The notes: generated by a model from the letters alone, not told the origin. Counted from the first letter of the stretch, positions 47,401 through 57,078 are shown. The stretch is DNA of 64,000 bases from Undaria pinnatifida (GCA_012845835.1 JABAKD010000005.1:4121655-4185654), one strand, 5' to 3'. Program-made: numbers and translations.

Positions 47401-49795
47401 GAAAGTAGGCGCAAGGTGCCGAAGTCCGTCTTACGAGCGGTTCTTGGAAGGATGCAGTTCACCATTCATGCGACTCGCCGACCACCTCACGGCGCTTGGC
47501 GCTTGGTGCAAGCAATGTCTGCCTGGTTGGTGAATCCCGACGTGCTTCGTCCCGGCATAGTAGGGATGCGAGGGCCTATGGTCATAGGGCTACGGCCATG
47601 CACAAACTGAGTACAACCCCCCCCTCTCCCTTCCCCATCCACTACCCTCCTACCCCCTCCTCCTTGTTGCTCCAGCTCTGACGCTTCCTCTAGCCAGCCG
47701 CGAGACGACAGCGCCTACCTCCCGACGGGCAAACGCCCCTCGCTCTACGGAGGGCCGACGCCTCCCCAACTCCCGTAGGAAACCGGTTGAAGGCGGAGCG
47801 GGAGGGGGAGGAGGGGGGGTTGTTAGCGATAGCGACGTGCAGGTGCTGTCGCGCATGAGCTCGTCATTCCCTCGATCCTCTCGACTCGGCGGCGCGTCAT
47901 CTAGCAACGGCTTTGCGACGGCGTGGGCGAGGGGGAGGCGGCGAGGGGACAGCCTTGACGGTGAGCATACGAGCGTTAACGAGCGAACGGGTATGCGGCT
48001 AGCAAGCTGGGGCTGACTGGCCGTCTCCCCCCTCCCCTCCTCACGCCTTCTCCGTCAGGGGCCGGGAGCAATACTGGCCGGGCTTCCCTTCCCCCCCGTT
48101 TTTGCCCTCGCCTCCGTTTTTACCCGCGCTCCTTTCTGTCGCGGGGGAGCCGCAACCGGCTTGTGAGGTTTTAGGAATTGTTTGTGGGGAGGCGTGAGGG
48201 CGGGGGGCAAGGAGGGGGAGGGGGGTGTTTTGAGCAGGTCTTTCACGGGTTGAATTACTCACCGCGGGTCGGGTCGATCGCGGGTCGGGGACGCCGACCC
48301 GACCCTTGATATTTGGGAAAATCCTGGCCCGACCCGACCAATCCCGACCCGTCCCGACCCCACCCGAACCAAACCGAACCGAACCGTGATATTTCGAACA
48401 CCTCCTGACCCAACCCGATGAGACCCGCGGTTTTTGAGAACCTCCTGACCCTACCCGCGGGCCGATGTTGTTGTTGTTGTTGTTGTTGTTGTTCTTGTTC
48501 TTGTTCTTGTTCTTGTTGTTCTTGTTGTTTCTTGTCGTTCATGTTGTTCTTGTTGTTCTTGTTGTTCTTGATGTTCTTGTTGTTCTTGATGTTCTTGTTG
48601 TTCTTGTTGTTGTTCTTGTTGTTCTTGTTGTTCTTGTTGTTCTTGTTGTTCTTGTTGTTCTTGTTCTTGTTGTTCTTGATGTCCTTGATGTTCTTGATGA
48701 TCTTGTTCTTGTTCTTGTTCTTGTTAGCATTATTCATTTTTGCTCATCCCATCTTTTGTCGGCGCCCCTTTTGATTTTCTCTTTCTCCATGTCCGTAGAC
48801 GTAACTCAGATCCATGGTCACTCAAGCAGGCTCTTCCCCCCCCCCCCCTCGCCACTACCGTGCGTGCCTCCTTTATTCTTGTCGCGAGAAGACTTCGTTC
48901 GGCTCTTTCTTCCCTCGTCGACTCGCATCTAATTGAATCGTATCGTTAAACCAGCAAACGCCGAGCTTCCCTAAGATTGTTGCGTGGTCCTCGGTTGAAG
49001 TGGCTGTACTAAGTCAGAAACATTTGGGCCATAAGCTGCTGCGCCTATCCAAGCGCTTGTCAACGCCGAACGTGTTCTAACGCCCAGCGTGTGTATACCG
49101 CGAAACGAACGACAGAGAGCGGAGGGTGCACGGGACGGCGTGGGGATGGGGCCAGGGAGGATGACGAGGAGTCGAGGGTGGTTACGTTTATCGACCAGCC
49201 GGGGCACGAGAAGGTATGGCATTTTATCGATTTTTTGTAACAGCGTCAGCTGTGACTTCGACAAAATTAGGGTTGATACTCATGTCTGCAAGCTGCGTGA
49301 TACACCGGCCGCTTGTTTTTGGGTAGTAAGTTGCCGTGATTCATCGTTGTTGTTGACAATATACATTGTATGCAGCAGTATTATGCATGTGATATAGTTT
49401 CGGACCGAGGGACTGCTGTGGTGTTGACGGCTTATTGCTGGGGTGGAGTTGCTGTGATGTTTAACAGATATATGGTTGGAGTGGTGCTGTAGTGGTAACG
49501 ATATGTTATTTGGAGTAATGCTGCGGTGTTGTATTGATTTAGGCGTTTGGGTGGCTGTGTTGTTGGTGGCAGTGTTGGTGCTGGTGTTGGTGTTGGTGCT
49601 GTTGTTTTTGTTTTTGTCTGGGTTTGGGTTGTTGGTGGTAGTGTTTGTGTAGGGTGGTGGCCTTCATCGGCCAACCGGGGGCACGACAAAAGGTGCGTAC
49701 GATATGTTGCTGGAGTGGTTGGTATATAGGTGTATCTGTTACCGTTTAGGCGGTCGTGGTGTTGGTATTGTTGAGAGTGTTGGTGTTGGTGGTAG

Positions 49796-49852
<57 letters not shown>

Positions 49853-52800
49853 AGGTAGTGTTGGTGGCGGTAGGTTGAAAATTAAGCTCTTCACGCAGAA
49901 AGCTCTTTGGAAAACAGCAGCAGGCGCGCCTGCTTCTATACGCGTGCTCCTATTGATGCGCTCTTGATCATGGCTTTATCGCTCACCGTACACGCACCGC
50001 TATATATCACCCCCCGCCCTGGCTCTCCCGTCCCCGCCGCGGCGTGCGCCCTCTCTCCGCTGATGAAATGAAACCCTACGCTAGCACTACCTAACCCCCG
50101 CCCCCCCAACCCCCGCCCCCCCAACCCCCGCCCCCGCCTCCTCCTGCCCTGTCCCGCCCCTGGTCTAAATGCCCCTACCCCAGTACCTGAAGACCACGTT
50201 AACCGCCATGACCGCGTCGGCGCTAGACTACTCTATGCTGGTGGTGTCGGGGGTGGAGGGTGTCCAGCGAATGACAAGGGAGCACTTGGCAATCGCGCTT
50301 GCACTTCAGGTAGGGTGTGGGGCAATGCAATCCATGAGCTTAGCCATTTTACGCGTTGCTTTACCTATTGTGTTTCTTTAGAAGGGTGGGCAAGGGGGCA
50401 GGGGGGCGGTGGGGGGCTGGGGGGGGCATGCATCAGCGTAAAGCAAATATTGAAGGGATGGGCAGGGGGGGCGGGGGGTGGTGTTGGTAGTGGCGGGGGT
50501 GTCGTTAATCTGTTTCTACTGTCTGTACAGCTATCGCACGTCGGATAGATCATCACCGACCCTCGCTCGATGACCTCGATGTTTCAGGGAAGATCTGTAT
50601 GATCTGTATGGTTTAGTTCATGTTTCCGGGTGGGAGCCGTGTGATCTGCAGGATCTAGAACATGTTTCTTGGGTTAGCTGTGTAATCTACACGTACAGAT
50701 CTTGCCTCGACATGGAGTAAACGGCGGATGCAGGACCTGAATGATCTATATGAGCTATATGATCTAAATTATCTAAATTATATATATAATCTGTGTCATC
50801 TAGATCATGTTTCCGAGGTGTGAAAGCTATCCTGCTCTAGCCCCACGTAGATTCGGAAGTTGGAAATATGGATGGGAGGATAGGCATCCTTCATCGTGAT
50901 TGGGTCGCTGTGGCTCGGGTCTAAATAATATCGTCTGAAAAACGTTTCTACATCTCCGTTCCCTTCCCCGTCTTTTTTTTCTCACCCTCCCCCCCCCCCT
51001 CCCCCCAGCTACCGCTATTCGTGGTACTTACAAAAACAGACGTGGCAGGCAGTCTTCCCCCAGGGGCGTATTCCGCAGCGTCCCCCCCTCCAACCGCTCA
51101 ACCTCAAAAACCGACCGAAATGAAGCTGGCCTGGAGGGAGCTAGACGCCGTGCTATGGGCGTGCATGGGCAGACGTGCCAAGGTCGTGGGAGGGGTGGAG
51201 GATGCCGAGAGCGCTGCGGACGCCCTTAGGAGCAGCGGCGGGTGAGCTTTGCGTTGGGCGTTTGTGTTTGCGTCAAATGCAATGGTTCGATTAGTTTGAT
51301 GTAGTTTGTAGCTATGCATAAATAGCCTGATAAATAGTTAATAAAGCCCCCCCCCGCCCCTCCCCCCTCTTCCCCCCTCCCTCCCTCTCCCTCTCTCCCC
51401 CCCACCCTCCCTTCCCTCTTTTCTTCCCCTCCCTCCCCCCCCCCCCCCCTCCCCACCCCTCACCCCTCCTCCTTTCTCTCTACTCCCCCCCTCCCGTCGG
51501 CGCTTATCCCCCCTTGCTGTTCGGTTGGCTGTGTTACGGCTCGGCCAGGGCGTCCAGAGCGTCTTGGCACGGCTTCGTCCCGGTGATGCAGGTTTCCTCC
51601 GTCAGTGCGGATGGGTTTGCTGAGCTAAGGGCGTTTTTGAGCCGCCTGTCGCCGCCGGAGCCTCTAGAAGCCATGTATAAAGAAGCTAGGGGCAGGGCAG
51701 CGGAGGTACGTACAGTAGTGTATGTTGGAGTTTCAGTGTTTTAATGTTTGTGCCATTGTTTCAATCGGAGTTCGAATATTTCAATGTGCGAAACGAAAGG
51801 CCTGAGTCCCGGGGAAGGCTCATAAATGCTGCCGTAGTCATGGCTTGAACCTCGCCTGCGTGGTCGGGACATGCCACTCCCGAGAGTTTGGGTGTTTGAA
51901 TCGGAGTTTCAATGTTTCAGCTGGTCTAGTAGGAGTCTCATAGAGGTTTCATGTGGGTATGATGGCGTGTTTTTTCCTGGCGGGGTCCATATTCTGGATT
52001 GGTGGTTGGGTTCGTGTAGACCCGTACCGTATTGTACGCCTAACCACCTACCTTGCCATAGCGTACCATATTATACCATACCATATCATTCCATGCCCTA
52101 CCATACCATACCATATCATACCACCATACCATACCATACCATACCATACCATACCATACCACACCGTGCCATGCCAAACCATAACATACCGTACCATACC
52201 ATACCATGCCACCTTTACCATACCGAACCGTACCATGCCGTACAATACCTTACAATACCGTACCGTACCGTACAACACAGGTACGGATCAGCGACACGTT
52301 CATGGTGGAAGGGGTGGGCGAGGTTTACGCCGGCAACGTCGTCAGTGGGACCGTATCCGTGGGCGATCGCCTCCTCCTCGGACCCACGGGACCTAGCGGC
52401 ACCTTTCTCCGTACTGCTGTAGCTTCGGTACACGTCGCCCGCCTCGCAGTACGACGCGCGTCGGCAGGCCAGACAGCTTCCTTTACGCTGATCCCCGACC
52501 CTGACCCGGACCCGGAACCTGTGGACGTTAGCGATAACGGTATCGGTAACGGTATTGGTGACGAGATCGGTAGCGGGATCGGTGACGGGAATGGGGAAGG
52601 GATCGGTAACTTAATTGGTGAAGGGAAATGTAACGGGATCGGAGATGGGATCGGTGTCGGGACCGGTGACGGGAATGGTAGCGAGATCGGTAACGGGATC
52701 GGTAACATGACCGGAAACGGGATCGGCGTCGGGATCGGCGGCAGTGTCGGTAACGGGATCGGTAACGGGATCGGGATCGGTATCGGCAATATAATCGGCA

Positions 52801-55800
52801 ACGGTAACGGTAACGGTAACGGTAACGGTATCGGTAAAACAACCGGTGATGGTGACGATGATGACGCTGATGTTTGGGGTGGGAAAGGGCTGGACGAGGG
52901 AGCTTTTACCGCCGCCGCTGCCGCTGCTGCCTCCACCACGGTAGTTGCCGCCATCACTGCCGCAAAGCTTTTTGGCCTGGCGAACGGTGCTGGGGACGGT
53001 GCTGCGAACGGTTCTGCGAGCTGGGCTGCAAGCGGTACTGAGAACGGTGCTGATAACGGTGCTGGGAACAGTGCTGACGGTGCTACGAACGGTGCTGGGA
53101 ATGGTGCTTCTTACGTTTCTGCAGGTGTTTCTGCGAACGGCGCTGCGAAATGTGCTGCGAACGGTGCCACGAACGGTTCGCCGAACGGCGCCGCGAACGG
53201 TACTGCGAACGATGCTCCGAACGTTGCTGCGAACGGTGCCGCGAACGGTGCCGCGAACGGTACTGCGAACGGTACTGCGAACGGTACTGCAAACGGTGCC
53301 GCGAACGGTACTGCGAACGGTACTGCGAACGGTACTGCAAACGGTGCCGCGAACGGTACTGCGCACGGTGCTGTGAACGGTGCTGTAGCCTGTACGGGGA
53401 GCGACGATGACGAAATGGAAACCCGGGGGCAGGGGACAAGGCGGCGGGGGGACTGTGGGGTAGGAGCGGCGGGCGGCTTTCCCGAAGGGCGTGAGCGGGG
53501 GGGCGGCGGGAGCGGGCCGGTTCAGGTCCGCCCCGGCCCTCTCCTGGTCGATGGCGGAGCCTGGGCGGGCGAAAGCGAGAGCCCTGGAAGGCGGACACGA
53601 AAAGGGATGGTCTTGGTTGAGGTGAGGGGCTGAGGAGGCCTGCAGGGGGGGGAGTACTCGTTTGTTGTTTGTGTTAGTCGTTTTGGCTCTTGTGGATGCA
53701 TCGCTTTCGAGACGGAGCACCTAGTAGAGACGCCTCTAAATGTTTGGGGGCTCGGAGGACTGGGGGAGGAGGGGGGAGGGAAGGGGCGTAACGACGTTGA
53801 TATGTTTCGCACAACGGGCTGATCGGATCCCTATTAATGATCTATGCACTGCAGGGCAGACAGATCCCTGGTCTATATAATCTGCGTGGCCTGTAGATCA
53901 TGTTGCCGGTTGGGAGCCGGATGATCTGAATGATCTAGCTCTTGTTTCCTCGTTTGGATCTGTACTGCACTGCACAGATCCTTCGCGTTATATCAAGGCG
54001 ACTGACACAGGATCTAGGTTATATCTATCTAGATCATGATCTGTTTGATGTGTGATATGTTCAACGGATGCCTTGTTGGTGGAAACCCCATTTGCGGTCC
54101 AGCACCGGCACCTGACCCCCGGCGGCGAGGCCAAAGATTATTCGAAATCCGGTGTTATTCACCAGTTCGTTTGACCGTGATGTAATTGATTAAATGCCAT
54201 TTGATGTCGCGGAATGTATTTTGCTTTGAACTATGCGGTGAGGCGTGGTGCGGTGCGGTGCGGTGTGCGATGCTAGCTACGTGCGAACATTTACAAAAGA
54301 AAGCCAGCGGTATGACACCCCTCACTCCCCTCAATCTCCCCCAATCCCAACCCCAACCCCCTCAACTCTCAACCACAACCCTACCCTAGCCCTATCTCCA
54401 ACCCGAAGCCCAACCCGAATCTCATCCCTAATCCTAACCCCAACCCCAACACTATTCCCAACCCTGCCTCTATCGCCAACCCTACCGCCATACCCTACCG
54501 CATTCCTAGCCCCAACCCCAACTTCAACCCCCGAACCCCAACCCTACCGCCAACCCCAACCCCACAGTTACCCCTGACCCTAGCCCTCACTCCTACTACA
54601 CCCCTAACGCAAACCCAGCACGTCGGCCACTACCCCCAATCCTTCCCCTGTCGCCAGCCCTAACGCCATCTCCTGCCGCACCCCCAACCTCTACCCCCCG
54701 AATCCCAACCATACAGCTAACCCTACCGCCATCTCCTACCGCACCCCTTAAACCCCAACCCCAACATCAACCCCCCGAACCCGAACCATACCGCCAACCC
54801 CAACCCAAACCCTGACCCTAACTCCAGCTCCTACCGCATCCGTAACCCCGACCCCACACGTCGGACACCACCCCCAATCCTGTCCCTATCGCCAGCCCAA
54901 TCGCCATATCCTACCGTACCCCGAACCCCAACTCCAACCTCAACTCTCCCGCCAACCCCAACCCCAAAAGTTAAATCGCGACCCTAACCCAGACCCTAAT
55001 GCCAACCCGAACCCCCAACCCCGACACTACCCCAACCCTGACCCTATCGCCAGCTCTACCGCCATCTCCTACCGTGTCCCTAACCCCAACCCCCGCGTCA
55101 ACCCCGAGAACCCCAACGCTACCGCCAACCCCAACCCCAAAGTTGAATCCCGACCTTGACGCAGACCCTAACCTCAACCCCAACTCCAATCCCAATCCCA
55201 ACCCCACTCGTCGGACTCACGCCTCGGTGTTATGCTTCTTGTGCGGTGAAGGCGACTGGGCGACCTAACACAAGCTACGAGTTCGAGGCGGAGGTGATGA
55301 TTCTGCACCACCCACGGTGAGACGAGCCATATATCACACCATTAGACAGATCAGATGACGATCTATCTACCAGGTCAGATCATTTGCAGTAGACGATCTT
55401 GTGTCTGCCGTTTATGAGACACTGCTCAGGAATATATATGTATTAAACTACATATCTATCCCGGGAGACATGTGCTAGATCATGCAGATCGTACGGCTCC
55501 CACCCGGCAACATGAGCTAGACCATACAGATCATACAGATCTTTCCTGGAAGATCTATATCGTAATGGGAGGGGGGGGGGATTTGGCGATCTGCCCAACG
55601 TGTGAACTATTGTAGACTGTCGAGAGAATTTGACAGATCGACGTTTTTTTTTTCCCCACCATTTTTTGGCTTTCCGATAATTTTACCTTGTTTGACGCCA
55701 AACTACTAGGTTTTAGTGTGGAACGCTTGGATTGACACCGTTGACCGCTGCACGTTTTACTTGACAATACCGTCAGACTCCTGAGATATTTGCTCCGAAC

Positions 55801-57078
55801 TCTCCCTCCCTCCCTCCCTCCGTCCCGCTTCCCAACCAAAAATGTATCTAAAGACGGGACTTTCAATAATTTGTCGGGCCTGACGCCAAACTACCAGGTG
55901 TTAGTGTGGAACGCTTGGCTTGACACCCTTGACTGACCGCTGCACGTTTTTCCTTGACTGACCGACTCCTTTGCTCCCAACCCTCCCTCCCTCCCTCCCT
56001 CCCTCCCTCTCCCCTGCCTCCCCCCTGCCTCTCGTCAGGGTCATCCGAGAGAACTACCAGCCAGTAGTGCACGCCCACAACATATGCCAGTCTGCGCGCA
56101 TTACTTCCATGGTTCCATCTTCTACTGCCACAACAGCAACCCCCACAGCAACAGCAGCGGTAGCAACACCAACAGCAGGGTCTATTGGGATGGGGGTTGA
56201 GGTCGGTGGGGTGGGGTCGCGGGGCGGGTTGGAGACTGGAGGAGGCGTTGCGTCGGCCGGCATCAAGTCCGGGGAGCGTGCGGTTTGTAGGTAAGATGAA
56301 GGGGAGGGGGGGGGAGGGAGGGGGGAAGAGAGAGTGGATAAAAATTGCGTCGGTGGGCGGACGGGCGGGATCAGTGAGGGGCACGCGTGCCTTCGTTTTG
56401 TTGCGTTTCGTTGTGTTTTGTTTCACGTTGTTTTGTTTCGCGTGTCGTTTCGATTCGTTTCGATTCATTTCGCGTCGTTTTGTTATGTGTGGTTTTTATC
56501 CGTTTTTGTTCCGTTTTGTTGTGTGTTCACTTCGTTTCGTTTCACTTCGTTTCGTTTCGTTTCGTTTCGTTTCGTTTCGTTTCGTTTCGTTTCGTTTCGT
56601 TTCGTTTCGTTTCGTTTCGTTTTTTTCCAGTTTTGTTTCGTCTCGTCTCACTCCTCTTCATTTTGTTGCGTTTCGGTACACGATTCGTTCAAACCGTACA
56701 TGCACGATACACCCCCACTTTTGGTTTCGCTCTTCTTACCGGCCGGAGTACCTAAGCAATGCATTTCGTTTCGCTTCGGATTGCTTTGTTTCCTCTCCTT
56801 CTCTTCCATTTCGTTTCGTTTCGCTTGGTTTTCACGTGGTTTCGTTCAATGTAATTATCGTTTCATTTCACCTCATTCCCTTTCGTTTCGTTTTGTTTCG
56901 TTTCATCGCTTTCCCTTTTCTTTTGTTTCGTTTCTTTCCGACCGTTCGTGCACACCACGCATGCCTCCCCTATAGGTTTCGCTTCCTTTACCGACCGGAG
57001 TACCTAAGCGCTGGAACCACCATAGTGCTGCGAGAGGGGCGGACTCGAGGCTTCGGCAAAGTCATTTCCGTGCACTAA
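43526..57078 (+). CDS. GTPBP1-like: GTPBP1/GTPBP2-family translational GTPase, 13 exons, complete
   Basis: Large cytosolic GTPases of the EF-Tu/eEF1A superfamily, linked in animals to ribosome rescue and mRNA decay. Exons: 43526-44422, 44917-45078, 45536-45645, 46596-46753, 47676-47960, 49116-49213, 50184-50309, 51009-51241, 51549-51705, 52281-53621, 55252-55316, 56039-56290, 56976-57078. The total is 3987 bases, 1328 residues plus stop, all phases consistent. G1 is GHAGAGKST (395-403), followed by DNGRG and GRTSSIS; G3 is DQPGHEK (564-570); G4 is TKTD (620-623). Domain II has GVGEVYAGNVVSG, and the C-terminus RPEYLS and LREGRTRGFGKV. It is longer than animal homologues (about 600-670) because of a Gly/Ala-rich N-terminus (about 270 residues) and a repeat insertion of about 350 residues in exon 10. 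The start at 43526 is the first ATG in frame (context gaagcATGG). Confidence 0.93.
44423..44916 (+). other. Intron 1 with dispersed repeat and CACCAC microsatellite
   Basis: 44505-44615 is a CAGCTTGCAAAG-family repeat (ends gttggaatatttttataaaa). 44650-44830 is (CACCAN)n/(ACCAAC)n. No coding. Confidence 0.8.
44917..45078 (+). CDS. GTPBP1-like: GTPase gene exon 2
   Basis: Exactly 54 codons, phase 0 to 0. MNWRLNEGRGACMYMLGYE and TLRVMVEAVGANIANME match the GTPBP N-terminal conserved block (W-R-L.EG.G ... G.EDNG ... S.KTL..M....GA). Acceptor ggggtcag, donor ATGGAG|gtatgg. Confidence 0.9.
45236..45292 (+). pseudogene. Ghost copy of exon 2 (3' half)
   Basis: 57 bases in intron 2 with about three quarters identity to the end of exon 2. 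The reading TLRLMMEAVGTKIANME parallels TLRVMVEAVGANIANME of the real exon. There is no AG before it, and the position after GAG is gcggga instead of gtatgg, so it should not splice. Confidence 0.8.
45536..45645 (+). CDS. GTPBP1-like: GTPase gene exon 3
   Basis: 36 codons plus two bases. Acceptor ttttgcag, donor CTGAG|gttagt. VARVAVVRQAAV leads towards the P-loop strand; the two bases make Arg with exon 4. Confidence 0.85.
45795..45893 (-). mobile_element. SINE body fragment in intron 3
   Basis: In reverse sense it matches the end of SINE copy A (gtgggattgct, gcgcgataaaaattgaaggc, aagaaccgggggg). Confidence 0.6.
46160..46425 (+). repeat. GATC-rich dispersed repeat in intron 3
   Basis: cagatcatctacagatcata, ttataagatgttg, ggcaaacatgtgctggatag, cggctctcacccggtatcgt and gaccatctgaccgac follow the family order. 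Confidence 0.7.
46596..46753 (+). CDS. GTPBP1-like: GTPase gene exon 4 (P-loop)
   Basis: VGVLGHAGAGKSTLVSVLT, then DNGRG.AR....RH.HE and GRTSSIS: the family's most conserved block (family: GNVDSGKSTLLGVLT..E.DNGRG). Phase 2 in, phase 1 out. Acceptor gggggtag, donor CAAG|gtttgt. Confidence 0.95.
46754..47675 (+). other. Intron 4, includes dispersed repeat copy 2
   Basis: T-rich 46755-46910. 47040-47130 has a diverged direct repeat around cgacgctgtaaaa. 47295-47545 is the partner of the repeat at 16375-16622. Confidence 0.7.
47676..47960 (+). CDS. GTPBP1-like: GTPase gene exon 5 (variable insertion)
   Basis: 285 bases, phase 1 in and out. Ser/Arg/Gly-rich (VLSRMSSSFPRSSRLGG), in the region between G1 and G3 where homologues vary. 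Only frame continuity, acceptor ttgctccag and donor GACG|gtgagc support it. Confidence 0.65.
48255..48735 (+). repeat. Intron 5: CCCGACC repeat followed by (TTCTTG)n
   Basis: 48255-48460 is the second copy of the repeat at 415-600. 48463-48727 is a ttgttcttgttgttcttg array. Confidence 0.85.
48798..48960 (-). mobile_element. SINE body fragment in intron 5
   Basis: Reverse-sense matches to copy B: tccctcgtcgactcg, ctaccgtgcgtgcct, agatccatggtcac. Confidence 0.6.
49116..49213 (+). CDS. GTPBP1-like: GTPase gene exon 6 (G3)
   Basis: REDDEESRVVTFIDQPGHEK; the D-x-x-G-H of G3 is intact. Phase 1 in, 0 out. Acceptor acgacag, donor GAGAAG|gtatgg. Confidence 0.9.
49230..49345 (-). repeat. CAGCTTGCAAAG-family repeat in intron 6
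   Basis: The reverse complement of the intron 1 copy, including the extended left part (caacttacta....gtgtat.acgcagctt). Two copies in opposite orientation therefore lie in one gene. Confidence 0.7.
49653..49692 (+). pseudogene. Ghost copy of exon 6 (G3 segment)
   Basis: Forty bases reading VVAFIGQPGARQK against VVTFIDQPGHEK of exon 6. Acceptor-like gtgtttgtgtag and donor-like gtgcgt are still present. The catalytic-region Asp is Gly and a one-base insertion shifts the end, so inclusion would break the frame. Confidence 0.75.
49693..50183 (+). other. Intron 6 remainder with (GTT)n and CCCCCG tracts
   Basis: (GTT)n at 49796-49853, and cccccaacccccgc repeats at 50095-50150 forming the pyrimidine tract before exon 7. 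Confidence 0.85.
50184..50309 (+). CDS. GTPBP1-like: GTPase gene exon 7
   Basis: Exactly 42 codons: YLKTTLTAMTA, DYSMLVVSGVEGV and TREHLAIALALQ (family: YLKTT..GLT...PDY.MLMVGANAG.....EHL.LALAL). Acceptor taccccag, donor TTCAG|gtaggg. Confidence 0.95.
50545..50830 (-). repeat. GATC-rich dispersed repeat in intron 7
   Basis: Reverse-sense family landmarks: agggaagatctgtatgatct, ccgggtgggagccgtgtgat, catgtttc and cagatct. Confidence 0.7.
51009..51241 (+). CDS. GTPBP1-like: GTPase gene exon 8 (G4)
   Basis: LPLFVVLTKTDVAG carries TKTD at the G4 (NKxD) position, as TKID does in the family. An Ala/Pro-rich insertion and RRAKVVGGVEDAES follow. Phase 0 in, 2 out. Acceptor ccccccag, donor GCGG|gtgagc. 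Confidence 0.92.
51242..51548 (+). other. Intron 8, extreme CCCTCC pyrimidine tract
   Basis: 51345-51500 is almost pure C/T. Confidence 0.85.
51549..51705 (+). CDS. GTPBP1-like: GTPase gene exon 9
   Basis: WHGFVPVMQVSSVSADGF and LRAFLSRLSP match the family P.FQ.SNV.G..L..L..FLN.L. Acceptor cggccag, donor GCGGAG|gtacgt. Confidence 0.88.
52035..52280 (+). repeat. (CCATA)n / (CCGTA)n pentamer array in intron 9
   Basis: Variants of ccata, ccgta and ccatg run right up to the acceptor of exon 10. A larger array of the same pentamers lies at 63200-63790. Confidence 0.9.
52281..53621 (+). CDS. GTPBP1-like: GTPase gene exon 10 (domain II with giant repeat insertion)
   Basis: 1341 bases, phase 0 to 0. 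It opens with VRISDTFMVEGVGEVYAG, GDRLLLGPTG and SAGQTASFTL (domain II), then about 100 residues of Gly-Asn-Gly-Ile repeats coded by the 12-mer ggtaacgggatc. An Ala-rich helix and about 110 residues of A-N-G-T repeats coded by ggtactgcgaac follow. It returns to family sequence only at RKGMVLVE. The insertion sits where homologues have about 12 residues. An unrecognised intron inside it is possible, but the frame is open throughout. Confidence 0.85.
53820..54060 (-). repeat. GATC-rich dispersed repeat in intron 10
   Basis: ccggttgggagccggatgat, catgttgcc, ggatctgtactgcactgcac and gatct in family order, reversed. Confidence 0.7.
54310..55215 (+). repeat. Degenerate telomere-like CCCTAA/CCCCAA array in intron 10
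   Basis: About 900 bases of variants of ccctaaccc, ccccaacccc and ccctaccgcc with a longer-period structure (ctatcgccagccc, gccatctcctaccgc recur). Strong C/G strand asymmetry. Confidence 0.85.
55252..55316 (+). CDS. GTPBP1-like: GTPase gene exon 11
   Basis: ATGRPNTSYEFEAEVMILHH (family: SWEFEAEILVLHHPT). 65 bases; acceptor cggtgaag, donor CCACG|gtgaga. Short, but phase and homology are exact. Confidence 0.9.
55330..55620 (+). repeat. GATC-rich dispersed repeat in intron 11
   Basis: The best family representative: catgtgctagatcatgcaga, cggctcccacccggcaacat, gagctagaccatacagatca, ggaagatctatatcg, gatctgcccaacg. Confidence 0.75.
55692..56010 (+). repeat. Tandem duplication (about 190 bp period) before exon 12
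   Basis: tgacgccaaactactaggtt ... gtgtggaacgcttggattga ... gctgcacgttttacttgac recurs from 55881 with few changes. Each unit ends in a ctccctccctcc tract; only the second runs into the exon 12 acceptor. Confidence 0.85.
56039..56290 (+). CDS. GTPBP1-like: GTPase gene exon 12
   Basis: VIRENYQPVVHAHNICQSAR (family: T.I...YQ.MVH.G..RQ.A.I), a Thr/Ala/Gly linker, then IKSGERAVC. Phase 2 in, 2 out. Acceptor ctcgtcag, donor TGTAG|gtaaga. Confidence 0.88.
56520..56622 (+). repeat. (TTTCG)n pentamer array in intron 12
   Basis: About 17 uninterrupted copies, within a wider TTCG-biased intron. Confidence 0.95.
56686..56762 (+). pseudogene. Ghost copy of exon 13 start with its upstream intron
   Basis: cgttcaaaccgtacatgcac ... 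ggtttcgctcttcttaccgg ... ccggagtacctaagc parallels 56938-57010 around the exon 13 acceptor. The acceptor tatag is ttttg here, and the coding frame is lost after RPEYLS. Confidence 0.8.
56976..57078 (+). CDS. GTPBP1-like: GTPase gene exon 13 (terminal)
   Basis: One base plus 33 codons and TAA: FRFLYRPEYLS, then LREGRTRGFGKVISV (family: F.F...PEYL......FREGRTK..G.I). Acceptor cccctatag. Confidence 0.93.

Noticed and set aside
51953..52435. Tyr/Ile/Pro-rich frames through the CCATA array
   Set aside because: They arise from the pentamer repeat in intron 9; the real coding starts at the exon 10 acceptor at 52281.
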